Source: Diatrype stigma (lineage: Eukaryota > Ascomycota > Sordariomycetes > Xylariales > Diatrypaceae). From it: a DNA stretch of 64,000 bases. Positions within the stretch are counted from its first letter, which is position 1; every line of letters begins with the position of its first letter. The position numbers and the translations under genes were made by a program. The stretch is from assembly GCA_022225965.2 (NCBI GenBank), contig JAKJXP020000076.1:62001-126000 (forward strand). The letters are read 5' to 3'. Below the pieces are notes generated by a model. The model did not search any database. It saw only the letters and a program-made list of their open reading frames with translations, and was not told where the DNA came from. Positions 34,744 to 45,447 of this stretch are shown one piece after another.

Positions 34744-37700
34744 TTAGTCGACCTGCATAGAGGAATCCTCGCCGGCACCAGCTGATTTGTCGCCGACCTG
34801 ACCTTGGGCGGCAGCGCTATGCGCATTGGCACTGCGGCTGAGATCTAGGGTGGCATCATCCCCAGAGAGGAGGTCCGATGCCGCCGAGGTCTTTTCAGGC
34901 GTCTCGGCTGGCGTTGCTGGGTGAGCTCCTGGCGTCGCGGGATGAGCTTTGCTTGCTAAAACTTTAGTGATCGCATTCTTAAGCGAATCAACTTGAGCAA
35001 GCATGGCATTCAGCGAGGTGACATCCGCGGACGCCAGGTTGCCATTGGCAATGCGTTCAGCATCACCGGTGGCCATCATCGATACCATAGTAGGGCTAGC
35101 CTCGGACTATAGACGGATTCAGTCAGCTGAGCTCAGCAAAAACAACAAGTCCTAGCATTTCACTTACGATCAGGGCGTCGACTAGCTGATTGACGCCATT
35201 GGTACCGCTTTGGGACAGCTGAGCCAAAATCAGTGCCGCCTGCTGGTCTGCAACAGTTCTTGCACTGGGTGCAACTGCCAAAGCAGGTTTGGGCGTGGCA
35301 ATCCGTGCCTGGGTCTTGCTTCGGTTCTCATGGACACTGCGATGGGTTAGCTACTGATGACTATATCACTGCAATGGTTTGTTCGAGGTGACATACCGAG
35401 AGAGGAAATCTAGCTTGACGCCCTTCTCGGGCACTCTGAAGACGCGACCGTAACTTTTCTCATGTCTCCAGGCATCGTAATCATCGTCGTCGCTGTCCTC
35501 TTCGATCTCAATCCAGCCGTTGTTGGCCATGCCGCGGCTGTAGATCTGCTCGATGATGGGCGCATGCTTGACCTTACGATACTTGTGTGCCGGTGCCAGA
35601 ATTCCTGGAAGGGTGCGGAGCAGGTCGTCGACATGAGCAGGGCACCGCCATGTGCGGGGCGGGGGAGGCACGGCTAGTGGAGGATCGAGGCACTCCAGAT
35701 GCCAGTTGAGCCCACAGCCCGGAATAGAACAGGGGATCAGAGGTCGGTCATCGGCCGCTGCTTTGTGGCATGGATGGCATAGCGCCGGTGTGCCGTCTGG
35801 ATTCTTCACTCGGAAGAAATCGAAGGATTCTTCATACCCTTTCTTGGATCTAGCAGACAACCGGGGTCAGCTGACTGGTGGGTACACGAGGGGAAGGGGA
35901 GACTATGGACTTACTTGTTGGGCTTGACGACCGGGGCGCTGTCCTCGTATTCGCCTTCAGGACCCGTCTTCACCCCTTCAAAATGGTCCCGGACATCCTC
36001 CGGCAGACGGAAAGATCGGGGATTCTTGCGCTCCAGGACGGCCAATAGCTCGCTGAAAGCACCCTGCCGCTCACCGATGGGCGGACAAAAGCGCTGCAGG
36101 CATTCGTTGCAGTACCATTCGTCTGGCATGTGACCCTCACTCATAGGAGGATCGATACATAGAAAGTGGAATGAGTAGGTGCAACCATCGCAACAGACGA
36201 GTTCACCATTTCCACCACAGGTGTAACAGGAGTCGTCATTATCGTCCTGGAACATGTGGGTTAGTAAGGGGGGACGTGGGGATGTGGGAGATTGCTATCG
36301 CAAATTTCGGCAAAAGCGGGAACGAGAAAGAAAAGCCGGCGGCGAGTCTTGGGGCTAAGCCTTCCCACACACGCGCGTGCACACCCTCCCTTAAGCCCGG
36401 CTCAACGCGAATCCACCATCACGTCACATCCAGGGTGAGGGAATAAAAATAACAACAAGATAAAAACTCTTCGCCAGCACCTCCAAGGGACTGGAGAAGA
36501 GCTTGGAATACAGGATAGAAGGCTTTATATATGAGTAGAATGACGAAGAGAGGCATACTGACCTGGTTTGTTTGAGCGCCATTAGCCGCAGGGCTCGGGC
36601 GTTCTCCACCGCCACGGGGAATTCCCGCAGATGTGCCCTTTTTCTTCATGGGCCTGTCGTGTCAAAGACACACGTTAGCAAACCGAAGCATTCAAACGGA
36701 TTCAGGCCATATCTTGTTTGACACAAGGGATTGGGGTGCTTTTGGGGGATACAAGGCTGAATGTAGCCCAACGTGAATCATGTGGTGCCACATCGCCACT
36801 CTCTTGTTGGGCCCTGGGCTGTGTTTTCTCCGTCTTTTCTGACCATGACAGCGAAGCGTCCAGTAGGACACATCGTATGACGACCACAGTAACGGAGAAA
36901 CACCGGCAGCCAGGTTGTAGATAGATATCAAGCAATGGAAGTAAACATAGACGCGAATGAAAATAAACATGAAATGGAAAATGAAATGGAAAATACTCAC
37001 GAAGTCTTGACGCGTAATCCACCACGGGGCTTCTTGGCCGAGTGCAGATTCGAGGGCGTAGCCGCTCGCGAATTGCGACGCGAGGACGAGGGCTCCAACC
37101 GAGACTGGAACGATGCGGCAGTAGGCGAGATCGAGTCGTCCATCTCATCGTGATTCCGCTTGGCCGCTCTGGCCGCTCGCGAGCTCAGAGCAGGCGTTCG
37201 CACCGGGCGCGGCGGCAGTTCCGCGGGGGTCGCTATCACTGCAGGAGGCGGTGCTGCCACTGCGGGTAGCACGTCCTGCTCGGGGGGCTCATTCAACACA
37301 AGGCCGTCTCGTACGAAACTATCTGCAGAGGTGGTAGTGGTGAGCCGGCGGTTCTCAGTCCGCTTCTCTGATTTGATGCTCGCCCAGTTCTTCGAGGCGT
37401 TGTCCAAATCGCCAAACTTGCTGGGGAACTTCAGCGACGCGGGTGTCTGACGACTACCTTGATGGTGAGACGTGCCGTTGGTGGTTACAGCCGCGGGCGT
37501 GTTTTGGGTAGTGGCAGGATGAGTCGCGGGCTTAGGCGACGCATTCTTCTTTTTGGCCGCTGATTTCTTCTGGGGCGCGCTGATTGGCTGGGTTGATCCT
37601 GCCGGGTTTGGCGTGTCATTTCCCTCGGCAGACCTGGGGCGCGAAACGGCCAGATCATCGTCCACCTGGTCCATAAACTCCTCAAAATCCTCCGGGACGT

Positions 37701-39456
37701 CGTCCGGCACCGAAGACAGCGAGGAAATGCTGCTGACAGATCCAGTTCGCTTTTTCTTACCGCGTGGCGATTTGGTGTTCTTCGTGCCGTTCGGCCGAGA
37801 AGAAGTGGTAGTAGGCTTCATGACCGGAGCTGCCGAAAAAATGGAGGAAATTTCACGGGCAAGATTCTTGGCGGCAGGAGCTTCAACAGGAGGAGCCTGT
37901 GCAACGGGTGCCTGAACGGCAGGAGCCTGAACAGCAGGAGTCTGGACAGCAGGTGCCTGAGCAGCAGATGCTTGAACAGCAGATGCCTTGACAGCAGGTG
38001 CCTGGATCGTAGGAATATGGGTAGTAGAAACCTGAGTAGTAGGAACCTGGGCAGTAGGTGTATGGATAGTAGGTGTCTGAACAAGAGGAGTCCGGGCAGC
38101 AGGAGTCTGGACGGCAGGCACAACAGGGGCCGCAATAGTGGCAGCAGTAGGTTGTGCGGTAGAGATAAAACTCGGGGTAGAGGCAGTAGAGGCTCTAGGA
38201 GTAGCTTCTGGACGTAGCGCCAATCTGCTGTTCATGCTCATCGCGTCGGCGCCGATTCTGGCATCAGGCCTGTTGGAAATGACGGGAGCGAAGGGACGAG
38301 TGGGCGTATCGCTGGGCTTCTCGACCTTGATCTTCTTAGTCGCACGCCCATCGGCATCCGGTGCGACCTCTTTGAAGACGCTAAGGTCCATAGTCACGAG
38401 AGCAGCAAATGGTGCTGGTCTAGGTTTAGGGATGGGGATCTCGTCAGGGACGAAGTACTCGAACGCGTAGTTGTGCTTCTTGCCGAACTTCTTCTTCTCG
38501 CTAATCAGGCGGCCGAATTCTCTAAGCGTTGCTGGGTCCGCTCTTTGATGATGGACGTCTCTGATCATGCGTATGAAGCTGGGGTCGGTGGCCTTCTCGT
38601 CATAGAGATTACGGAGGGCATACGCTGTGGGATAGCGAGAATGCTCGAGGGCGTGCTCCACAGCTTGCTCGATTATCTTATCTACCTCCAGTTGCTCCTC
38701 GTAGAAACGGCTGGGAGTAGTAGATGGGGCAGGGTGGGGCCGGGTAGGGGAAGCGGGCGTTGACGCGGAAGCCGCGGTTGGAATGGGGGAGGACGCAGCG
38801 GCAGGTGGCGGAGGGCTGGGCCGCGCACTCTTCCGTCGGCTTGATTGCCGACGGGTAGAAGCCGCATTCACTCCGGCTATGTTGGTGTTCTGAAGAGATT
38901 GTGGCTGGCTCGTGCTATTTGAGCCGAAGGACAATCTCGGGGGCTTGGATGAAGACTTCTTGGGTACATAATCGTCATCTTCCCCATCATCCACCACGGG
39001 CAATAGGTACGGTCGGGAGGATGGCGATAGTATCATCACCTCCGGGTCTTCCACATCTGGAGATACACCGGGGACGAGGGGAGGGGGGGTGTTGATATCG
39101 TCTGCGATGGCGATAGGGGCAGCAGCAAGCTCTGTTGTAGGCTTGGGCTTCTTGAGCACAATTTTCTTCACCACGGGGGTGGCGCCACCGTGCGCGTGGT
39201 CACCACCGTGCATCGCCGACTTCTTGGCGATTGCTGCCTTCGGCAGCGTACCTAAGGGTGCCATATTCTCGACGACACCTGCTTTCATCAATCCAGCTTC
39301 CTGGTAACTCGCTTTGTTCTGCACGGGCGGCTCGAGCCAGCGCTGCATGAATGTACGTTTCTCGTTCGCGGCGTTTCTGCTATGGCCCGAGGGAGAACTT
39401 GTGGGATGGAGAGGACTCGAATATCGCGACCGGGTGGATTTCGGATTTGTGGTCAT
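34744..39456 (-). CDS. rco1: Double PHD-finger protein, Rco1 type (Rpd3S histone deacetylase complex)
   Basis: Rco1 is the PHD subunit that, with Eaf3/MRG15, brings the Rpd3S deacetylase to transcribed chromatin. Six exons: 39456-37001, 36653-36563, 36246-35915, 35849-35397, 35336-35168 and 35106-34744; phases fit and give 1287 residues. The N-terminal 800 residues are low-complexity and basic, with a repetitive Ala/Pro/Gln/Val stretch at about 442-531. The first PHD finger begins at Cys856 (SCYTCGGNGELVCCDGC) and ends near WYCNECL. A second, CHPCH...CSIPGCGLNWHLECL...WRCPAHV, spans about 984-1034. The spacing of two PHD fingers with an intervening conserved segment is that of Rco1. The first two introns are long (347 and 316 bp), the other three 60-65 bp. 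Other double-PHD proteins remain a weaker alternative. Confidence 0.87.
37862..38130 (-). repeat. 15-bp coding minisatellite in the double-PHD gene
   Basis: About 18 imperfect 15-bp units encode pentapeptides of the form (V/I)Q(A/T)PA, including VQTPAVQAPAVQAPV. Unit length is a multiple of three, so changes in copy number keep the frame. Confidence 0.85.
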
Positions 39457-41762
39457 GATGGGAAAGGTCGGGAAGTAGATGGTGGGTGGTAGGAAAGGTG
39501 GTGGTGGTGGTTATTCAATTGAAAGTTCGGGTGGTAAGGGTGAAGGCGACGGACTGGCAAAGCCCCCTAATCGCCTTCTGGGTGGGTATGCAAGCGTGCA
39601 CCTTTTGCACCCTTTTGTACCTTCGCGCGCACTTCTGATTGCTCACGTAGCCGTCGATGGAAAAATAATACTATCAGAGAGTTAGCTGATGATCATGCAT
39701 TTCGAATATCTTCGGGTTGATGGCCTTACTCCTCTGCGCGACTGTTCTGTCTGTGGGTTGGAAAAGACGGTTGTCGCGTCCCTTTTTATTTTTCTGGCTG
39801 GATGTGGTGTTTCAAGTCGCGCGATAGGGAGAGAGCTAACCAGGTGGAAAGGGATGTGGTGTAGGTAGGGTGCTGGGTGCTGGGTGCTGGGTGTTGGGTG
39901 CTGAGTACTGGCTGCTGGCTGCTGAGTACTGAGTGCTGGGCGCTGTCCCAAGCCGGGGGATGGGAGGAATCCAAAACTTCGGACCTGGCGGCAGTGCTAA
40001 CTCGGGCTGCTTGAGGTACTTTAGTGAGTTGGGCCCAGTACTCACGCGTCGCTACGGCTAGCTAGCTACAGTACATACATACAACCGATACATACGCCCA
40101 TATATGGAGTATGCCTACATACAAGCCTGCCTAAACGGCCTGAATGACCACATAGGGGCGCTGGACGCTGCTAGGAGCCCACCACTGGTTATTCAACACC
40201 TGTACCACCTCACAGCGCGCTTTCGCTCTTCGCCTTGTACTGGATGTTGTATTATTAGACCCGGATCTGACAAGGGGGGATCTACGAATACCGCATGTAT
40301 GCTGGGTAGAGGTCATCAAACATTCAGCGCTCTACGCAGTAACAGATTTTTGTCATGGATTTTTATCATTTTCATTTGGTACTAGCTAGGTAGAAGGGCC
40401 TCGTATATACCTGTATCTATAGTGAAAATACCGCATTGAATAATGGTAGAAAACTGGATGGCCCAGTGTCTCATCAATTGCTGGTCAAGGTTTTCCAATT
40501 GTTTGGCATTTTGTACCGACCCCTATTGCTAGTTAGGGGTACTTTGTACCTCGACGATAAAGGGAAGTGAATGTCACTGATGGCTAGGAGGTACTCGACC
40601 AACCCCCCCTAGTACAAGATTCCATCGCTTTCATTCCAGATTCCGTCCATCGTCTCTTTTCTATCGATTGTCGGTTTCTCATGCCACTTCTCATCGTCAG
40701 TATCGGCACGTGTATACCTGCCCGCCTGCCGACCTACCTACTTATAGCTTGCCTGTCTACCTGCCGGCATCATTCCATATCCACGTACACATGTACCGGT
40801 ATGATGTCCTAGGCCATGCGAGTCTCTTCCAAGGTTTCCCGTGTGTCTGAGTAGCCACCTACGGTTGGCTTTCGTCAAGAGCATGCTTATTACCTTCCGG
40901 GCGAGAAAGCGCCCTAGTCTTTTGACTTGGTTGACTTGGTCACCATCCCCCTATGGTTTGTCACCTGTACACTCACCCGCCCCCCTTTCGCCGCTTTTGC
41001 CAAGGTTCCCGAGGTCCCGCATCTCTCTCTTTTCTCCCCCCTCAACCACCTCAACCCCCCCTTCTCCCTCTGTCTCGCACCCCCTCCTCCCGGGCGTCTT
41101 CGTCTACCCACAAGGATACCCGAGTGCATACAGCACAGCCAACCCAACTCCCTTCTCTGTTTCCCCCAGCGAATGCTCAATCTCAAAATCATGCCCAAAA
41201 TCATGCCATCACTCAGCCTGTTTGCATACTACGTAGTACATCGGTCACATTTGTACATTTGCATCGGAATCGAAGCCTGCGATAATGACTCAAATCATAG
41301 AATAAAGTCTGCAGGCGCTGGTAGCATCTGATCACCTGATCACTATAGGCAAGGAGACACGGAAAATAGTGGAGTGGCAAGTAAATCTGACTTCACCAGA
41401 AAGTGCCAATCACTCTTTTGTCATTTTTTGCTTCTTTTTTCAGGGACACCAACCAGACTAGCTCTGGTGCACATAACTGCTCCTTAGGTTCTTAGGAGGT
41501 CGAGGTTGACTAGATTGCAGGTTCGACCGATGTTGAGCCTGCATCTAGTTACGGCGTAGCCAGACCGATCTCCACCATTCCTGGGTTGGGGCTTCAATCC
41601 CCTCGCGACCCCCTGAAGATCGATGCACCCACCGGCACTCTTTTCGCGGATGGCCATCACCGCAAAAGCAAAAGCACCGTCAACACCGTCAACACCATCA
41701 TCGCCGTCATCGCCGTCATCGGCTTTTAGTCATGGTGCCCCCAAGCTATCCACCCGTTGTGC
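39457..41762. other. Intergenic spacer upstream of the double-PHD gene
   Basis: About 2.3 kb holding the double-PHD promoter on one side and the 3' end of the EBP1-like gene on the other. A GCTGGGT heptamer array lies at 39869-39945. CT-rich stretches near 40970-41100 give chance frames in all three plus-strand frames. No gene is supported. Confidence 0.55.
39869..39945. repeat. GCTGGGT / GCTGAGTACTG short tandem array
   Basis: Four heptamers of GCTGGGT with small changes, followed by GCTGAGTACTG and GCTGGCT variants, about 410-490 bases upstream of the double-PHD start codon. Confidence 0.75.
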
Positions 41763-43363
41763 TCACTCGCCACTTTCCTCGTTCTCCCCCTCCTTAGCAG
41801 CCTTCTTGGCGGGCTTCTTCTTCTTGTTCTTGCTCTTGCTCTTGTTCACTGCTAGCGGCTGCTCGAGGATCTTGAGAACCTCCTCATCAGTGATCTTATT
41901 ATCTGTCTGATACTTGCTCACGTCCAATGGCGGAGGTGCACCGAGTTTCGTGATGCCATTCTTGGTGATTGCTGTTTTCCTTGTTAGCCCACTTTCCGAG
42001 AAATTCTGCCTAAAACGGGAAATTTACCGAGCGTGGTCAATAACCTGGCCACCGGGGAGTTGTCCTTCTCGCCGACCAACTCATATTGGCGGAGGACACC
42101 CTGGCGGACACCATCAAACAGTCCAACCTTAAACTTCGTGTCCGCTTCCTCCTCCTCGAGCTGTCTTGAGCTGAAGGGGAAGTGACCGAACTTGGTCTGA
42201 ATCGTGTGGAGAGTCTTACGGGCCGTCTGCGACTTGAGGATGTACGTGGTGGTGGTGCGTCGATGAAGAGTGGCGCGCTGCTCCAGGGTCTTCACTTTTC
42301 CAGATCCTAAGCTTACGCCCATCTCTACGCCCCAGACCTCGCCGATTTCAGGCACACCGTCTCCCTTGGTACCTTCGGCCGGGGCTAGCACGATCTTCTT
42401 CTCGCCCTCAATCTCGTCATGCTTGAAAAGCCATGAAGTAGTGCTCTCGACCAGGTTGCAGTCGTAGCTCTTGACCACCTTTTCTAGAAGCTGGGTGATT
42501 TTGGTCTGCGTGGGAGCCTTCACAGCCGCTGCTTTGGCCTTCTCCTCATCCGTTCCGCTCGCCAGTAACCCAGGCGGGGTCATCAGCCGTAGAAGGAGTT
42601 CGTTCGCATAGTATGTGGCGAGTATCAAATCGGCAGTGCGACCGGTAACGGTGTCTTCGGCGCCGACGATGATAGTATCGCAAACTATGGAACCGAACCC
42701 ATCGATTTGCGCTCCCAGCTGAATCTTGATAGCCTCTCCCGATTGCAACTCGACGTTCGCCTCGGCAGCGTCCGAAGCCAAAGGGGTGTAGGGTGTCACA
42801 TACGACGATGGCGATACAGTCGTCGGGTGGGCGAAACCTATGACGTATTCTCAGTAGATAGCCCAGTGGCACACCACAGCCATTATTGGACCAGGAGCGT
42901 ACCCTTGTACTTGGTAGTGCGGTAGACCTTGGCTACCTCCTCCTCAATGAGCTTGTCTCCCTTCTGGCAGATGGTGATGATCTTCTCGCCGGCAACGCAA
43001 AGCTGAGACACGGCGGCAAGGACCTTCTCGGAGATGGAAGCGGCCGTCTTCCATTTGGTGAGATTGTCTGGGTTGGCCAGAGTGTAATCTACACATGGCA
43101 AAGTCAGCTCAATTGTCCAATCCCGGCTGTCGAATCTCGAGGGGCCGGGTCTCGTGCACCAAAACTGGCGGGCAATGCAAAGGGGGACGGGACAGGAACA
43201 CAGAAACAGAAGAAAAAACGGAGTATGGCGGGGTAGTTACAGCTAGGTTTCGAGCTGAAGGATAGGAGCAGGAGAGCAGAGGAACGGAAGAAGCAGTTGG
43301 GGAAAGCGTGTTGGTGTTGGGAACAGCGAGTTACGAACCGACTTCTTTGGTCTCCGTCGTCAT
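41763..43363 (-). CDS. EBP1/PA2G4-like protein (M24 aminopeptidase fold, curved-DNA-binding homologue)
   Basis: Homologues are methionine-aminopeptidase-fold proteins that lost catalysis and act in ribosome biogenesis and translation; the fission yeast relative was described as curved-DNA-binding. Four exons: 43363-43339, 43088-42903, 42837-42028 and 41971-41763, giving 409 residues, near the family norm of about 390. Exon 1 encodes only eight residues and one base (MTTETKEV), joined to DYTLANPDNLTKWKTAA, which matches the usual family start. The donor there is GTTCGT, weaker than the others. The M24 core is recognisable from FAHPTTVSP through VKIDLG-like IKIQLGAQIDGF to TKFGHFPFSSRQL. The C-terminus ends in a Lys-rich segment and an acidic tail, like PA2G4. 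The first intron is 250 bp, the others 65 and 56 bp. Confidence 0.92.
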
Positions 43364-45447
43364 TTTGTCGGCTGCGTCTCTGATGAAAATTCTGAGTGTT
43401 GTATGGAGAGGCAGAAAGCGTGGTTAGGTTCTAGTCGATGTGGTGGTTGAGTTGGGTAGATACTTGAACGGGTGGGCAGGTGGGCAGAGTGGGTATGTAG
43501 GCAGTAGGCAGTAGGCAGTGGCAGTGGCAGTGGTGGGTAGGTTAATAGGTGGGTATGTAGGTGTACGAAGTAGGTATTTTGTATTTACACCTTACGTATT
43601 CCAGATTTGGTGCGCTGCGGGGCTTTTGTGTGAGCTCGAATTGTCAGATTGCATGCGCATGCGCCTCTAGTTAAGCTCTTTCACCCTCCCGAGGTCCTCT
43701 GCTCCTCTTCCTTGATAGGCTGTGTGTCATCGATATAGGTACCTGCCCACCTAGACCAGGACGCGAAGAGGGGCACGCCTCGAAGCTCAAGCTTCAATTG
43801 ACCTGCATATAATGATGTGTGTAGAGGTAATAGATACATCGGTACTTCATATGCAAGATGACCTCGGGAGTCTAAGGTTCCAATGATCTTCTGGCTCGCA
43901 CGTTCTTCTCTGCCATGAGATATACCTAGGCAGGTAGCTATGTGCAATGCACTGCTCTCTGCTTTTACGTCGCACCTAGGTACATAGGCATACAGACAGG
44001 ACATTACATGGGTACATGCCGGAGTGATTATACTGGACTCGGCAGTCCATGTTTTGTGGCCCTATGACGATACCTGCGTCATATACCCCTTTCTTACCCA
44101 GGGCAGAATCATAAGCCAAGAGAAACGTTCGAACAAGGCTTTGGTTGCAGACCAACAATTAGTTGCTGGCTGGCAAGATACACGAGGTCGAATACAAGTC
44201 TAGAAAGCAAAGCTGACCTCCGTATAAGTGAGCCTACTACTCATCTCATCTATCGTTTCTTAAGCTTCTTGCCTGTCTACCTGGGTATCTAGATGGTAGG
44301 CTCTGCAATCGACCAGTCAGCCCAGCTTCTAGGAAGTTGCAAAGTACGTAGGTACCTGGGTACTCTTAGGCATGCTAGAATGTTCGGTATACCATGACTC
44401 ATCATCTGTTATCCACGCAGGTCACAATAAATATAATCAAGTGCCTTCGTCTTCATGCTTGCTTTGCTCGTATCTACATAATCCAGATGGGCGATTGGAA
44501 CTGGGCGATTGGAGGTCGGTGTGATATGAACATGGTCTCTTAATTACTAACAAGTAACCGTCCTCCTGTTTTCTCGCCCAAGTCCCAAACGTGCGCCCTC
44601 GCCTGTCGTCAATCCGGGATACCTTATGTACAAAATGATACGCATAATCCTATACATACATCCATCCTGCCTGCCTACATATAACATAACATACAGCCGA
44701 GGATTTGAATATTACGTATGTGGGAACGTCTGCTTATGCTCTCTGCGGAAGGTGATGATACCCGTGGACATCACTTACTAAGGAAGTAATTCCTTAGTAA
44801 GTGATGTATGCATGTATCAAGCTTGGCGCTGCTGCCATTTCCGCTTCTCTTGCTGTTTGTAATATAGGTCTTTCTCTTTTTGCTCCGCTCTCTCTCCTCC
44901 TCGTACTGTTGTCCTTGCCATATCATATAGTTGTCTTTCCCTTAGCCAGCGAAGTAGCAGCTATGTGAGAACGGTGAAGTAAACGTATAACGTCAATGAA
45001 GGGTAAAACCCTCTTCCCGGAGCATGAAGACTAATGTACCGGCGCCAGGACGCCCGCTGCCAACTCCAGTCTCCATACCCGGGAAAAACACGGGCAGGTG
45101 CCCTTGTGTGAGAGGGGCTGTCCGAAAGTCGATTTCTAACAACCTGCACTACACATACGATGGTGATATGTATATCCACCGTGTGGCGCATGCAGTCACA
45201 GTCGATTATGAAGTTGAGAAGAAGCCGAGAAGGCTAGCATGGGCTAATCCATCGACAGCAATGCCAGGGCGACGCAAAAGTCGTTCCGCGTTGGTATTGG
45301 CGATTTCGCCCGTAGAAAGAAAGCTTTAAGTGTCGTCGCTTGAAACATGGCTAGACTCAGGTCTCTATCTGATTCACGTTATTTCAGGAAAAATGGCAGA
45401 TCCTGGCGAAGCCCGGCTGGAAGCAGCGTTAGACGCGCGGAAGTGCC
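43364..45447. other. Intergenic spacer between EBP1-like gene and SNF5
   Basis: About 2.1 kb. It holds a GTAGGCA/GTGGCA short repeat near 43497-43536, in the EBP1 promoter side, and a perfect 18-bp inverted repeat at 44768-44807. The right end should be the SNF5 3' UTR. I see no gene. Confidence 0.55.
44768..44807. repeat. Perfect 18-bp inverted repeat with 4-base loop
   Basis: Arms ACATCACTTACTAAGGAA (44768-44785) and its exact complement (44790-44807) flank GTAA. It is not followed by a T run and lies about 640 bases beyond the SNF5 stop codon. It could be a small foldback element or a chance hairpin. Confidence 0.85.

Noticed and set aside
37862..38130. CRISPR-like array
   Set aside because: The 15-bp units are contiguous without spacers, lie inside an open reading frame and encode a pentapeptide repeat; the genome is fungal.
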